Below are positions 28,831-38,306 of a stretch of DNA of 64,000 nt, piece after piece. Position 1 is the stretch's first letter. Each line of letters opens with the position of its first letter. The notes beneath the pieces were generated by a model. The model was not told where the DNA came from. It saw nothing but the letters and a program-made list of their open reading frames with translations, and did not search any database. This DNA comes from Microbacterium oxydans (GTDB taxonomy: Bacteria > Actinomycetota > Actinomycetes > Actinomycetales > Microbacteriaceae). Both the position numbers and the translations under genes were made by a program. The stretch spans positions 248,001 through 312,000 of the forward strand of contig NZ_JYIV01000030.1 of the NCBI RefSeq assembly GCF_000956405.1, written 5' to 3'.

Positions 28831-29485
28831 AGAGAGCCCCGCGACGGAGGCGACCATCGAAGACCCGTTCATCGCGCCCGTCCCCATGGAAGACGACATC
28901 GAGGAGCACTTCGCGGGAGACCGCGGCACGCTCGACCCGGAGATCCGTCGTCTGCTCGCCCACATCCTTCAGCGGCGCTTCATCGCCGCGGAACGCAACC
29001 GCAAGGAGTGGACTCTTCTGCTCGATCATCAGCAGGTGATCGAGTCGCGCCTGAACGATCTGTACCTCCGCCTGGTCGTCGACCACGCTCGAGGCTTCGC
29101 GTACAAGCAGCAGCTGCGCTCGGATGAGATCGACATGCCGGTGCTCCTCAAGGATTCGCCGTACACGCGCGCCGAGACACTCGTGCTCGTTCATCTGCGC
29201 ACCGTCTACCAGCGCGAGTCCGCCGCCGGCGAGTCATCGGTGCGCATCGACATCGAGGATCTCGAGCAGACCGTGCTGAGCTACTTCACAGACGTCGACG
29301 GTGGCACGGCGCGTCAGCAGAAGGCGATCAGGAATGCGATGGATCGATTGGATCGCGAGGGCATCGTGCAGGAGGAGACCAGCGGGCGCTACCGGATCAC
29401 GGCACTCGTCGAGGTCGTGCTGAGCGCAGAGACCCTGAAGGAACTCCGCGACTGGCTGCGGTCGCAGGAAGCGGTGCAACGATGA
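28823..29485 (+). CDS. jetB: JetB / MksE-like condensin subunit (DUF4194)
   Basis: 220 aa with the DUF4194 pattern: [18 protein letters not shown] opening region (about 50-65), [19 protein letters not shown] (about 112-130), and a winged-helix end ([22 protein letters not shown]). It is the KITE (MukE-like) partner that binds the JetA kleisin. Overlaps of 8 nt with jetA and 4 nt with jetC (ATGA) mean tight translational coupling and fixed stoichiometry. Confidence 0.86.
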   Translation: MPEESPATEATIEDPFIAPVPMEDDIEEHFAGDRGTLDPEIRRLLAHILQRRFIAAERNRKEWTLLLDHQQVIESRLNDLYLRLVVDHARGFAYKQQLRSDEIDMPVLLKDSPYTRAETLVLVHLRTVYQRESAAGESSVRIDIEDLEQTVLSYFTDVDGGTARQQKAIRNAMDRLDREGIVQEETSGRYRITALVEVVLSAETLKELRDWLRSQEAVQR

Positions 29486-32400
29486 CGATGGTCGACACTC
29501 TCTTCGGCCTCATCCCTGCCGGTTCGCGGGGACAACAGTGGATCGCGGACGAGCTGCAGCTGATCAACTGGGGTGGATACGACGGCGGCCCGCATCGGGT
29601 GCGCTTCTCACCGAACGCCACGCTGTTGTGCGGTGGCTCTGGCTCCGGCAAGTCGACGCTCATGGACGCGTACATCGCGCTCATGATGCCGCACACCACG
29701 CCGTTCAACGGCGCGTCGAATGGCGGGGTCACCGGCCGACCGCGCGGCGAGGAGCAGCGGAACATCCTCTCCTACGGGCGAGGGAAGATCGACGAATCCC
29801 GTACAGAGGACGGCACCAAGCTGCGTGTGCTCCGTGGCGACGGCGAGGACACGTGGAGCGCCATCGCCACGACCTGGCTCGACCACGACGGCTCGCGGTT
29901 CACGGCGGTGCGCGCCTGGTACATCCCGGCGGATGCGCGCGTGCTGGAGGACACCACCCGTGTCCGCGCGACCGTGAACGGGGCGTTCGATCTGGCACGG
30001 CTGGAGAAGGCCGCGACGCAGCGGCTGTCCGACGCGTCGGTGCGGGCGGCCGGCCTGGAGACACTCGCGACCGATCGTGAGTTCTCGGCCCGACTGCAGG
30101 CCGTGCTCGGGATCGGGGCGGCCGGGTCCGGTGCGAAGGCCATCAGTCTGCTGGCCAGGATCCAGGCGGGACAGCAGATCACGACGGTCGACGATCTGTA
30201 CAAGAAGCTCGTGCTGGAAGAGCCCGAGACGATGGCCACCGCCGATGCCGTCGTGGCGCACTTCGACGAGTTGGAGAGCACGCGCACCAGGATGCTGACC
30301 GCGAAGCAGCAGGTCAGCGCACTCGAGCCCATCCGCGGAATCAAGGAGCGCATCGCGGCATCAGCCGAACGGGTGCGGGTCATCGACGAGGTCGGAGTCT
30401 TCACCGATCCGTCGTCTCTCGCCGCGCTCTGGAACGCGCAGCGCCGCCTGGATCTGCTGCGCGAGGTCGAGGTCGAGCTGGGCGACCGCTCGCGGGCCCT
30501 CAGCCTCGCCGTGAGGGAGAAGCGTGCCCTCGTCGACGCCGCGGATGTGGAACGGGAGGGTCTCCTCGACGTCCTCCGCCAGTCCGGCGGGGACCGTCTC
30601 GAGACAGCACAACGGGAGCTTCGGGTCGCCGAGCGCCGCCTGGACGACGTGCGGCGGGAACGAGCGAAGTTCGACATCATCGTTCGGGAGCTCGGCGCAG
30701 AGGTCGAGAACCCCGCTCAGTTCGAGGCCTTCGTCGCGGGCACCCGGGGCTCGTCCCCCCAGGCGGGGATGCGGGAAGCGCGCGCGGCCTTCGCCGATGC
30801 CGAGACGGCGCGCAGGACGGCCGAACTCGAGATCACGCGGCTGCGCGAGGAGCGCGAGCGCACCGGCCGGGTGCGCGGAAGCATCCCTGCGCACCTCGAC
30901 GAGTCACGCGTCCTGCTCGCAGAGGCGGCCGGTCTCGACCCGTCGGAGCTGCCTTTCGTCGGCGAGCTCATCGAGGTGCGGACCGAGTTCGAACCGTGGC
31001 GCGAGGCGTTCAATCTCGCCCTCGGCGGTTTCGCCAGGACGCTCTTGGTCGATGCAGAGAAGCTGGAGCAGTTCCGCTCGGCGATCAACGCCGTGCGCAC
31101 TCCGGAACGGTTGACCTACGAAGGCGTCCCGACCGGACTCCTCGAGGTGCGCAGCGCCGACCCGAAGACCCTTCCCGGCAGACTCGACTACCTGCCGAGC
31201 CCCTTCGCAGGTTGGCTCCAGCAGCGACTCCAGGACCGTTTCGGATATGTGTGCGTGGATTCGTCGTCTCAGCTGGATGCGCATCAGAAGGCTCTCACGA
31301 TCAACGGCCAGGTGTCGCAGGGGAGCAGGGGAGCCCATGGCGGTCAGGGACGTGCCAACGTGCTCGGCTTCACCAACGACCGTCGGCTCCGCGAGATCGA
31401 CGAGCAGCTGCAGACGCTGACCTCGCGCTACGAGGGTCACGCATCCGCCGCCCAGGAGGCCGAGTCCGCGCTCGACCGCATCGAAGCGCGGTCGACCGCG
31501 TTCGCGAAGATCGAGGACCTCACGTGGGAGCAGATCGATGTCGCAGCAGTCGAGGCTGAAAGGGAGCGTTGGCTCGCCGTCGAAGCGGAGGTCACGACCG
31601 CCAGCCCCGAGATCGCACAGCTCAAGCGTCAGGCGGAGGATCTGCGGTCTCGCGCGAGCACGCTCCGGGATGAAGAGGCGCGTCTCAGCAACGAACTCGC
31701 TCAGACGCAGGAGCACTGGGGACAGGTCACCGACGACGTGGATGCCTGTCAGACGGTGATCGACTCGGCGGCGGCCTCCGACGTGTCGCTCGGCGAGACG
31801 CATGCGTCGTTCCTCGACGGTCGGTTCCTGCACGCGGAGACGGGCGCCACCCTGACCGCGTCGGAGCGGCTCGCGCACCTGGACACCGCGCTCCGGACCG
31901 CCGCCCAGAGACTGCACGAGGACCGCCGCGAGGCCGCGGAAGCCCACGAGCAGCAGCGCGAGAGCATGCGGCGATTGATGACGGGTTTCCTCGAGCGGTG
32001 GGACAACCTCACGATCCTCCCGGACCCTGACGAGTCGGTGCGCGAGTTCGAGAGCATCCTTGAGGCCTTGCAGACCAACGGACTCCATGAGCTGGAGACC
32101 GAGTGGCGCGACAGTCTGCTGAAGCTCTCCGGGAACGACCTCACCAGTCTCGACTCGACCCTCAGCCGGTCGCTGCGCGAGATCAAGGATCGCATCGACC
32201 CGATCAACCGCATCATGGCGGAGCTGCCGTTCTACGACGACGACCATCGTCTCCAGATCACCCCGCGCGAGAATCAGAGCGAGGCGCGTAAGCGGTTCCG
32301 CCGGGAGCTCCGTGAGGTGCGGGGACTGATCGACGCCGCGGAGACCGATGGGGAGCGTGAGGCCGTCTACCGCAAGATGAGCCGTCTCATCGGGCGCATG

Positions 32401-32841
32401 CGGCGTACGGCCCCCGACTACGCGGAACTCATCGACGTGCGCAACCACGTGCGTGTCAGTGCGGAGCGTGTCACCGCGGAGACCCGCGAGCACGTCGCGC
32501 TCTACGACCACATCGGCGAGAAGTCCGGAGGCGAGTCGCAGGAGCTCGTCGCGTTCATCGTCGGAGCCGCGTTGCGCTACCAGCTCGGCGACGCGGGCGC
32601 CACCCGGCCGCGCTACGCCCCCGTCTTCATGGATGAGGCGCTCATCAAGGCCGACGCCCACTTCACGAAGCGCGCGATCGGTGCATGGCGTGGACTCGGC
32701 TTCCAGCTCGTCATCGGCGCACCCAACGACAAGTACAGTGCGATCGAGCCGCATGTCGACGTCGAGTACGACATCCTCAAGGACACCCGCGGGCGCTCCT
32801 GGGCGAAGGCGAAGGTGGGTCTGCCGGACGCGGCAGTGTGA
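29482..32841 (+). CDS. jetC: JetC / MksB-like SMC ATPase
   Basis: 1119 aa SMC-like ATPase of the MukB/SbcC type. Walker [10 protein letters not shown] is at 51-59. Long Glu/Arg/Ala-rich coiled-coil arms flank a central hinge-like globular part (about 470-640). The signature KSGGESQE lies near 1014-1021 and Walker [12 protein letters not shown] near 1048. In Wadjet, JetABC extrudes DNA loops on small circular DNA and JetD cleaves it. ATG 29482 overlaps the jetB stop (ATGA). No JetD (DUF3322/DUF2220) gene follows; the next gene is convergent and unrelated, so this is either a JetD-less Wadjet or an MksFEB-type condensin. Confidence 0.88.
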   Translation: MTMVDTLFGLIPAGSRGQQWIADELQLINWGGYDGGPHRVRFSPNATLLCGGSGSGKSTLMDAYIALMMPHTTPFNGASNGGVTGRPRGEEQRNILSYGRGKIDESRTEDGTKLRVLRGDGEDTWSAIATTWLDHDGSRFTAVRAWYIPADARVLEDTTRVRATVNGAFDLARLEKAATQRLSDASVRAAGLETLATDREFSARLQAVLGIGAAGSGAKAISLLARIQAGQQITTVDDLYKKLVLEEPETMATADAVVAHFDELESTRTRMLTAKQQVSALEPIRGIKERIAASAERVRVIDEVGVFTDPSSLAALWNAQRRLDLLREVEVELGDRSRALSLAVREKRALVDAADVEREGLLDVLRQSGGDRLETAQRELRVAERRLDDVRRERAKFDIIVRELGAEVENPAQFEAFVAGTRGSSPQAGMREARAAFADAETARRTAELEITRLREERERTGRVRGSIPAHLDESRVLLAEAAGLDPSELPFVGELIEVRTEFEPWREAFNLALGGFARTLLVDAEKLEQFRSAINAVRTPERLTYEGVPTGLLEVRSADPKTLPGRLDYLPSPFAGWLQQRLQDRFGYVCVDSSSQLDAHQKALTINGQVSQGSRGAHGGQGRANVLGFTNDRRLREIDEQLQTLTSRYEGHASAAQEAESALDRIEARSTAFAKIEDLTWEQIDVAAVEAERERWLAVEAEVTTASPEIAQLKRQAEDLRSRASTLRDEEARLSNELAQTQEHWGQVTDDVDACQTVIDSAAASDVSLGETHASFLDGRFLHAETGATLTASERLAHLDTALRTAAQRLHEDRREAAEAHEQQRESMRRLMTGFLERWDNLTILPDPDESVREFESILEALQTNGLHELETEWRDSLLKLSGNDLTSLDSTLSRSLREIKDRIDPINRIMAELPFYDDDHRLQITPRENQSEARKRFRRELREVRGLIDAAETDGEREAVYRKMSRLIGRMRRTAPDYAELIDVRNHVRVSAERVTAETREHVALYDHIGEKSGGESQELVAFIVGAALRYQLGDAGATRPRYAPVFMDEALIKADAHFTKRAIGAWRGLGFQLVIGAPNDKYSAIEPHVDVEYDILKDTRGRSWAKAKVGLPDAAV

Positions 32842-32875
32842 GCGGCGACCGTGCGGAGCGGGACTCGTCGCGCTG

Positions 32876-33715
32876 TTACTCGCACTCGCCGAGGAAACCG
32901 AGGTAGCACACGGCCTCGTGGGTGACGGCTGCCTCGTAGTCGTCGTTCGAGACCTGGCGCGTGGCGATCTGCGGGGTGCGCGTCAGGTGGCCGAAGTCGC
33001 CGAGCGAGGCCACGACCGAGCCCTCCGAGTCCTCGGCGCGCATGCGGTCGATCTCGGCCCGATGCTCACCGCAGAGGGTGGCTGCTGAGGGGACCAGCTC
33101 GACCCCGGTGCAGGCACCGGCGTACTGGGCCTCCATCGCGTTGATGCAGTCGGTCCAGTCCTGGTCGACGGCACACGGGCTCACACCGTCGTCCGCCACG
33201 AGGTAGAGCCCCGTCTCGTACTCCTCGCTGTGGAAGGTCTCGGGCTTCTCCGGCGAGTCGACCTTCGTCCAGTGCCGGGCGGTGGTGAAAGCGACGACCA
33301 CGACGATGAGGGCGATGAGCACGAGCGCCCCGATGACCGAGAGTGTCACCCACAACCCGACGCGACTCTTCTTCTCCGACTCGGCTCCGGGCGCGACATA
33401 CGTCGCCGCAGGGGGAGTGCCGCCATAAGCCGGGGGAGCCGCCGCGAAGGCAGCCGTGTGCGCGAAGTCATGGCCACCGAGCGGCGGAGTCTGTGCCGCA
33501 GGGGGAGCAGCGGCGAACGCTCCTCCCTCCTGATGCGGCGCCGGCTGCGGGGCGGCCTGCGCTGTCACGGCGAGCCAGTACTCGTACCAGCTCCTGGACG
33601 CCTCCGGGTCGGCGGCCACCTGCTGCGCCTGCGCATCCGTGAGAGCGAGGCCCAGTCCCTGTCGGGAACCGGGGTCCTGCAGGGAGCTACGGAATTCGTC
33701 GAGAGACAGCGCCAT
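32876..33715 (-). CDS. Single-pass membrane protein with Pro/Ala-rich linker, unknown function
   Basis: 279 aa, not recognised. A small N-terminal helical region (MALSLDEFRSSLQDP, to about 55) is followed by a Pro/Ala/Gly-rich stretch (about 58-110), a strong membrane helix (about 120-143), and an extracellular part with six Cys likely to pair (SPCAVDQDWTDCINAME, GACTGVEL, ATLCGEHR, EAVCYLGFLGECE). ATG 33715 gives the natural start; upstream in-frame extension overlaps the divergent MFS start. It converges on jetC with 34 nt between stops, so it is not part of the jet operon. Confidence 0.72.
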   Translation of the reverse strand: MALSLDEFRSSLQDPGSRQGLGLALTDAQAQQVAADPEASRSWYEYWLAVTAQAAPQPAPHQEGGAFAAAPPAAQTPPLGGHDFAHTAAFAAAPPAYGGTPPAATYVAPGAESEKKSRVGLWVTLSVIGALVLIALIVVVVAFTTARHWTKVDSPEKPETFHSEEYETGLYLVADDGVSPCAVDQDWTDCINAMEAQYAGACTGVELVPSAATLCGEHRAEIDRMRAEDSEGSVVASLGDFGHLTRTPQIATRQVSNDDYEAAVTHEAVCYLGFLGECE

Positions 33716-33798
33716 GTTGGCGATGATGGCAGAAACCACGCTCGGCCGACAATCCGCTCGCGGATCGCGATGTCCCCGGCATCCGGAAGAATGTCGAG

Positions 33799-35082
33799 GT
33801 GATCGGTATGAGGAGCTTCTGGAACACCCTGCCAACAGAGGGGCGGTGGCTGCTGTCGACGGTGGCGATCCAGACGCTCGGACGCGGCATGACGCTCCCG
33901 TTCACGATCATCTACTTCCACGAGGTCCGCGGGTTCGACCTCGGAGTCTCCGGCGCACTCATGAGTCTCATCGCGATCACCGGCCTCGTGGTGACGGGCC
34001 CGGGCGGAACGCTCATCGATCGGTTCGGTGCCCGTCGGGTGCTGATCGTCGGGCTGTTGTCGATGATCGCCGGGTGTGCGCTTCTCGCATTCGCCACGCA
34101 TCCCCTCGTCGCCGCGGTCGCCGTCATGCTCATCGGCGTGAACTTCGGCGTCTCCTGGCCGGGCTTCAACGCTCTGATCGCGTCCGTGGTGGAGGGCGAG
34201 GTGCGCCAGCAGTACTTCGGCGTCAACTTCGCTCTGGTCAACCTCGGCATCGGGGTCGGCGGAGTGATCGGAGGCTTCTTCGTCGACGTCAGCGACCCTG
34301 CGACGTTCACGACGATCTTCCTGGTCGATGCCGCGAGCAGTCTGATCCCGCTCGCCCTGCTGCTCGGTCCGCTCCGACGTGTGCGGACTCAGCACGAGGC
34401 GGCAGAAGATGCGGTCCCCGTCGGCGGCTATCGCGAGATCCTGCGTCGACCCGCCGTGCTGTGGTTGACGCTGCTCACGTTCCTCTCCGTGTTCATCGGA
34501 TACGGGCAGATGGAGGCAGGCTTCCCCGCGTTCGCCCGGCAGGTGTCGGAGGTCTCGACGCAGGTCGTCGGCATCTCGTTCGCCGTGAACACGGCCGTGA
34601 TCGTGCTGCTGCAGTTCGCCGTGCTCAGACTCATCTCCGGCAAGCGCCGCACGCGGGTGATGCAGGTGATGGCACTCATCTGGGCGCTGTCGTGGGTGCT
34701 GCTCGGGGCGACCGGATTCCTGCCGGGGACCCTCGCCGCGGCGATCGGCGTGATCGCCTACATGGGTGTCTTCGCTTTCGGCGAGACGATGCTGCAGCCG
34801 ACTGTCCCTGCGATCTACAACGACCTCGCCTCTGATCGCACGCGTGGTCGGTACAACGCCATCAACTCCGCCGCGTTCCAAGGCGGAGCTATTCTCGGGC
34901 CGTTCGTGGCGGGTGTGATGCTCGGAGGCGGACTCGATGCCGGATTCATCGGCGTCATGATCGCGGGAAGTCTCGCGGTCGGCGTGCTGGCCGTCGTCCT
35001 CGAGCGGGTCGTCTCCCCGAGCGCGAACGGAGTCTCCGGCATCCATCGAACGGACGAGGCGGACCAGGTCCCGAGGCAATAG
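33799..35082 (+). CDS. MFS transporter
   Basis: 427 aa with about 12 membrane helices. LIDRFGARRVLIVG (about 72-85) is the motif A loop. GTG 33799 follows GGAAGA (33785-33790) by 8 nt; ATG 33808 is an alternative. The stop codon TAG is also the first half of the TAGGCT -10 of the next gene. Substrate unknown; overall resembles drug-exporter MFS members. Confidence 0.86.
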   Translation: MIGMRSFWNTLPTEGRWLLSTVAIQTLGRGMTLPFTIIYFHEVRGFDLGVSGALMSLIAITGLVVTGPGGTLIDRFGARRVLIVGLLSMIAGCALLAFATHPLVAAVAVMLIGVNFGVSWPGFNALIASVVEGEVRQQYFGVNFALVNLGIGVGGVIGGFFVDVSDPATFTTIFLVDAASSLIPLALLLGPLRRVRTQHEAAEDAVPVGGYREILRRPAVLWLTLLTFLSVFIGYGQMEAGFPAFARQVSEVSTQVVGISFAVNTAVIVLLQFAVLRLISGKRRTRVMQVMALIWALSWVLLGATGFLPGTLAAAIGVIAYMGVFAFGETMLQPTVPAIYNDLASDRTRGRYNAINSAAFQGGAILGPFVAGVMLGGGLDAGFIGVMIAGSLAVGVLAVVLERVVSPSANGVSGIHRTDEADQVPRQ

Positions 35083-35091
35083 GCTCCGATC

Positions 35092-35592
35092 ATGGCTCTG
35101 GAGTCCCTCTTCCTCCGACTCGACCGGATCGCCGGTGGGCGACAGGCCGGCGTCGCGATCAGCGAGACCGACCGCACGCACCCCAAGACGGTACGCGCGT
35201 TCGCGTGGATCATCTGGCTCCTCGTCGTCGAACTCGTCATCGGTATCGGCGCCGTCGTCGTCGCATTGGTCCTGGCCAGCGGCGGCGAGTCGGTCTCGTT
35301 CGCCGTCTGGATGCGCACGCTCGTGGTGCTCGCGATGACGGCGACCCTGTTCTACTTCGCCTGGCGCGCGCGGCGCGGCTGGCGGTGGGCGTACCAGCGC
35401 CTGCGTCTGTTCGCACAGATCTTCCCCGTCATCACGCTCGTGATGGCGGCGATTCCGGGGCTCTACCCGCTGTGGATGGTGTCGGAGCAGATCGTCTTCA
35501 GCTTGATCATGATCGGCATCGCCGACTTCCTCACCAGCGACCACATGCGCAGCGCCTTCGCGGCGCCGCGCACCGAAGCGGAGAGCGGATAG
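35092..35592 (+). CDS. Membrane protein, unknown function
   Basis: 166 aa, not recognised. Hydrophobic segments lie near 38-62, 72-92, 108-125 and 128-147, with basic loops (WRARRGWRWAYQRLR) on the cytoplasmic side. The ATG is 6 nt after TAGGCT (35080-35085), which overlaps the stop of the MFS gene, so it probably has its own leaderless transcript. Confidence 0.75.
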   Translation: MALESLFLRLDRIAGGRQAGVAISETDRTHPKTVRAFAWIIWLLVVELVIGIGAVVVALVLASGGESVSFAVWMRTLVVLAMTATLFYFAWRARRGWRWAYQRLRLFAQIFPVITLVMAAIPGLYPLWMVSEQIVFSLIMIGIADFLTSDHMRSAFAAPRTEAESG

Positions 35593-35679
35593 CACGGGCG
35601 CACGGTTCGGCGCCACTCCCTTCCGCGGATGGACGTCGCGGGGGATCCTCGATCGCAGGCAGTCGAGGAAGGGCGCACG

Positions 35680-36693
35680 ATGGCGAAACTCATCAGGGTT
35701 GTCCCGGGGCAGGATCCGGGATTCCGGCGTGTACGGTCGGGATCGGGATTCCGGTACGTCGATCCTGCCGGGGACACGGCGCCCGAAGCCGACCGGGAGC
35801 GGATCCACGACCTCGTGATCCCGCCCGCGTGGCGGGATGTGTGGATCGCCGCCGACCCCCTCGCGCACATCCAGGCGGTGGGCGTGGACGATGCCGGCCG
35901 TAAGCAGTATCTCTACCACCCGCTGTGGCGCGTGAGCCGAGACCGCAAGAAGTTCGTGCGAGCTCTCGATCTGGCGGCCGCTCTGCCGCGCGCGAGAGCG
36001 CAGGTCACCCGGGCGCTCGCCCAGGAGGGACAGACGAAAGAGCGCGCCCTTGCGATCGCCTTCCGCCTTCTCGACGACGCGGCGCTTCGCATCGGGTCCG
36101 AGCGTTATCTGGTTCGACACGGCAGCCGCGGGCTGACCACGCTTCGACGACGCGACGTGCGCGTGGCGGGAAGTGAGCTCGCCCTGTCGTTCCCCGCCAA
36201 GAGCGGTCGCACGGCCTCGATCGAGATCACGGATGAATCTCTGGCCGACGCCCTGACCGACTTCGCTGCAGGGAAGTCGGGCGCGTTCCTGCTCGCGTAT
36301 CGCCGAGGACGGCGGCGCGTGCGTCTCACGCCCGCAGAGGTCAACGCCTATCTCCGGGAGGTGACGGGGGACTCCTTCACGGCGAAGGACTTCCGCACAC
36401 TGCACGGCACCATCATCGCCGCCGACGCACTCGCCCGGATCGGCGAACTCGACAGCCGCAACCACCGGAGTCAGGCCGAGCGCCTCGCGGTGCAGGCGGC
36501 GGCGACCGCGCTCGGCAACACGACCGCGGTGGCACGGGCGAGCTACATCGATCCCCGGGTCTTCAGCCAGTACGGACGTGGGCGGACGCTCGACCTCTCG
36601 GTGACCCCGGAGACCGCCATTCGGAGGCTCCTCGGTGGCCCGGAGATCTCGCGGAAGGTCACCCGGCGATCCGGAGCCAGACGACGGCGATGA
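35680..36693 (+). CDS. DNA topoisomerase IB (poxvirus-like)
   Basis: 337 aa, the usual size for bacterial type IB enzymes. It relaxes supercoils by nicking one strand through a 3'-phosphotyrosyl link. Visible elements are the N-terminal beta domain (GSGFRYVDPAG, DLVIPPAWRDVWIA, GRKQYLYHPLWR), the catalytic Arg region KERALAIAFRLLDDAALRIGSE, KDFRTLHGT with the second Arg and His, and RASYIDPRVF with nucleophile Tyr289. ATG 35680 follows GAGGAAGG. The 3' end overlaps the convergent gene at 36659 by 35 nt. Confidence 0.93.
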   Translation: MAKLIRVVPGQDPGFRRVRSGSGFRYVDPAGDTAPEADRERIHDLVIPPAWRDVWIAADPLAHIQAVGVDDAGRKQYLYHPLWRVSRDRKKFVRALDLAAALPRARAQVTRALAQEGQTKERALAIAFRLLDDAALRIGSERYLVRHGSRGLTTLRRRDVRVAGSELALSFPAKSGRTASIEITDESLADALTDFAAGKSGAFLLAYRRGRRRVRLTPAEVNAYLREVTGDSFTAKDFRTLHGTIIAADALARIGELDSRNHRSQAERLAVQAAATALGNTTAVARASYIDPRVFSQYGRGRTLDLSVTPETAIRRLLGGPEISRKVTRRSGARRRR

Positions 36694-37666
36694 GCATCGG
36701 CACGAGGGGTGTGGCCACGGCTGCGATCACCGGCCACCACCGGGTGCGCGTGTCGACGCGGCGTGCACGATCAGCGAGAGTGTCACCGTCACGGCGATAG
36801 GTCTCTGCGTCGAGAGGCGCGGCGGCGTCGTCGCGGTACAGCAGAGTGCGTCGCCCGAAGCGGTCATGGAGTGCCGCGATCACGGTGAGGAAGCGCCGTA
36901 GTTCCGCTCCCTCAGTCAGATCGATGGCGGGAAAGTACACGTGCAAGGTGCTGTCCACGATCTCCAGGTCGAGGTCGGCGCTCTCGTCGACGAGGATGGC
37001 CATGAGATCGGGGGTGAGCACGTAGAGCGCATCCGTCTCGTACCCCGTCGGTACTGACACGTCGAACACGTCGCTGAAGTCCCCCTCGAGTCGGATCCGC
37101 GCTCGGCCGGTCGGACGTCGAGGAAGCACGCTGAGCACCCCGCCACCGCGCCGCGACCGGAGCGTGATCCTCGGGGCCTCGGACGGCAGCGGGATACGGA
37201 CAGCGCGCACCGTATGCATCGTCGCGCCCTCGCGATCGCCGACCACGAAGGTGCGTTCGACGCTGTCGAAGGGGATGGCGCCGTGGCGCGCGTCCAGGTG
37301 GTCTTGTGCGGTGCGGTCGCCGCGATCCACCTGCTCGTCGATGGAGCCTCCCCACGGGCGGTCGCCGATGTCTGCGCGATACTTCCAGCCCAGCGTCGCT
37401 GCGATCTCTGCGAGAGCGGTGCGCCGACGCCGGTGCCGGCGGATGGACAGAGTCGACCACGCGACGAGCGCGGCGCCGAGCAGCATCGTCACCACCTGGG
37501 CGCAGACGAGCGTCGTCCCGGAGAGCGCAAGTCCGACCGGGAGGAGGTAGAACGCCACTGCCCCGACGATGACAAGTGTGGCGATCGACGACGCGACCAG
37601 TGTCAGGGCACCCCAGCCGCGGTCCGACGCGGGCGGGGTGTCCTGATCGGTCGAGAACGACGTCAC
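36659..37666 (-). CDS. Membrane protein, unknown function
   Basis: 335 aa, not recognised. Two helices near the N-terminus (about 19-43 and 49-72) precede a basic RRHRRRRTALAEIAATLGWKYR segment and a large soluble beta-rich domain (about 95-300); a last hydrophobic segment (about 310-332) anchors the C-terminus. GTG 37666 comes 1 nt after the stop of the upstream gene at 37668, so the two are co-transcribed. Its 3' end overlaps topoisomerase IB by 35 nt on the other strand. Confidence 0.72.
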   Translation of the reverse strand: MTSFSTDQDTPPASDRGWGALTLVASSIATLVIVGAVAFYLLPVGLALSGTTLVCAQVVTMLLGAALVAWSTLSIRRHRRRRTALAEIAATLGWKYRADIGDRPWGGSIDEQVDRGDRTAQDHLDARHGAIPFDSVERTFVVGDREGATMHTVRAVRIPLPSEAPRITLRSRRGGGVLSVLPRRPTGRARIRLEGDFSDVFDVSVPTGYETDALYVLTPDLMAILVDESADLDLEIVDSTLHVYFPAIDLTEGAELRRFLTVIAALHDRFGRRTLLYRDDAAAPLDAETYRRDGDTLADRARRVDTRTRWWPVIAAVATPLVPMLIAVVWLRIAG

Positions 37667-37667
37667 G

Positions 37668-38165
37668 TCAGGGCTTGTACACGATGGCGATGTTCAACTG
37701 TCCGCCCTCGCGCGCCCAGGCGAGCCACCGCGGCTCGCCCAATCCGGCGAGACGCTGGATCGGTACGACGTGGATGCCCTGATCGAGGCGGCTGAGCTCG
37801 CGGAACTCGGGCTTCTTCGAGATCCAGATCGTTCCACCGCCGTCCCAGGGCTCCAGGCACGTATACACGTATCCGTGTGCACGCAGATTGACGCGGTCGG
37901 CAAGAGTTTTGGCTTGCTGCTTCAGCTCTTCGACGACCTCGGAGGGAATCGTCCCTTCGAGGGTGAAGGCGGCGACGTCGTAGACGTTCCCCTCGCCGAA
38001 GTCTCTCGTCGCGAGCAGCGTCAGCTCGGTGACGCCCTTGTCCGCAGTGCGGGTCCACAGGGTATGCGAGTTCTTGGCGCGCTTGTTCATCAGGAACCCG
38101 CCGAAGTTCAGCTTCTGGTACGAGAAGTCATCGAGCTTGGCCGCGATCTCGGCGCGTGTCGTCAT
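37668..38165 (-). CDS. Conserved-looking soluble protein, unknown function
   Basis: 165 aa, not recognised; soluble alpha/beta composition without signal peptide or membrane helix. Trp- and Gly-rich stretches (LEPWDGGGTIWISKK, LGEPRWLAWAREGGQ) suggest a ligand or protein interaction fold. It is the first gene of a two-gene unit with the membrane protein downstream (1-nt gap). A 16-bp palindrome lies 22 nt before its ATG. Confidence 0.7.
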   Translation of the reverse strand: MTTRAEIAAKLDDFSYQKLNFGGFLMNKRAKNSHTLWTRTADKGVTELTLLATRDFGEGNVYDVAAFTLEGTIPSEVVEELKQQAKTLADRVNLRAHGYVYTCLEPWDGGGTIWISKKPEFRELSRLDQGIHVVPIQRLAGLGEPRWLAWAREGGQLNIAIVYKP

Positions 38166-38186
38166 CGGGATTCTCTCCTCTTCCGG

Positions 38187-38202
38187 GAGGCCGCGCGGCC
38201 TC
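38187..38202. promoter_or_regulatory. Perfect 16-bp GC palindrome upstream of the 38165 gene
   Basis: GAGGCCGCGCGGCCTC is self-complementary without a spacer. It sits 22 nt before the minus-strand ATG and about 100 nt before the divergent STAND gene. It may be an operator; a chance GC palindrome is also possible. Confidence 0.35.
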
Positions 38203-38306
38203 TCTGCCGAGAGAGCCTAGATGTGGGTGGCGCGGTCCTGCCGGAGTCCGAACGAGCCCGAACGCACAGCGCCGAATGCGTGGGGCACGTGTCCTAGGCT
38301 CGACTC

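Noticed and set aside
32842..35592. A hidden or frameshifted jetD after jetC
   Set aside because: All frames here are explained by a Cys-containing membrane protein, an MFS transporter and a small membrane protein. No toprim or DUF3322-like stretch was seen.
35680..36693. Topoisomerase IB as a replacement effector for missing JetD
   Set aside because: It is in the same block but not in the jet operon, and such enzymes are common as stand-alone genes. There is no evidence of a link.
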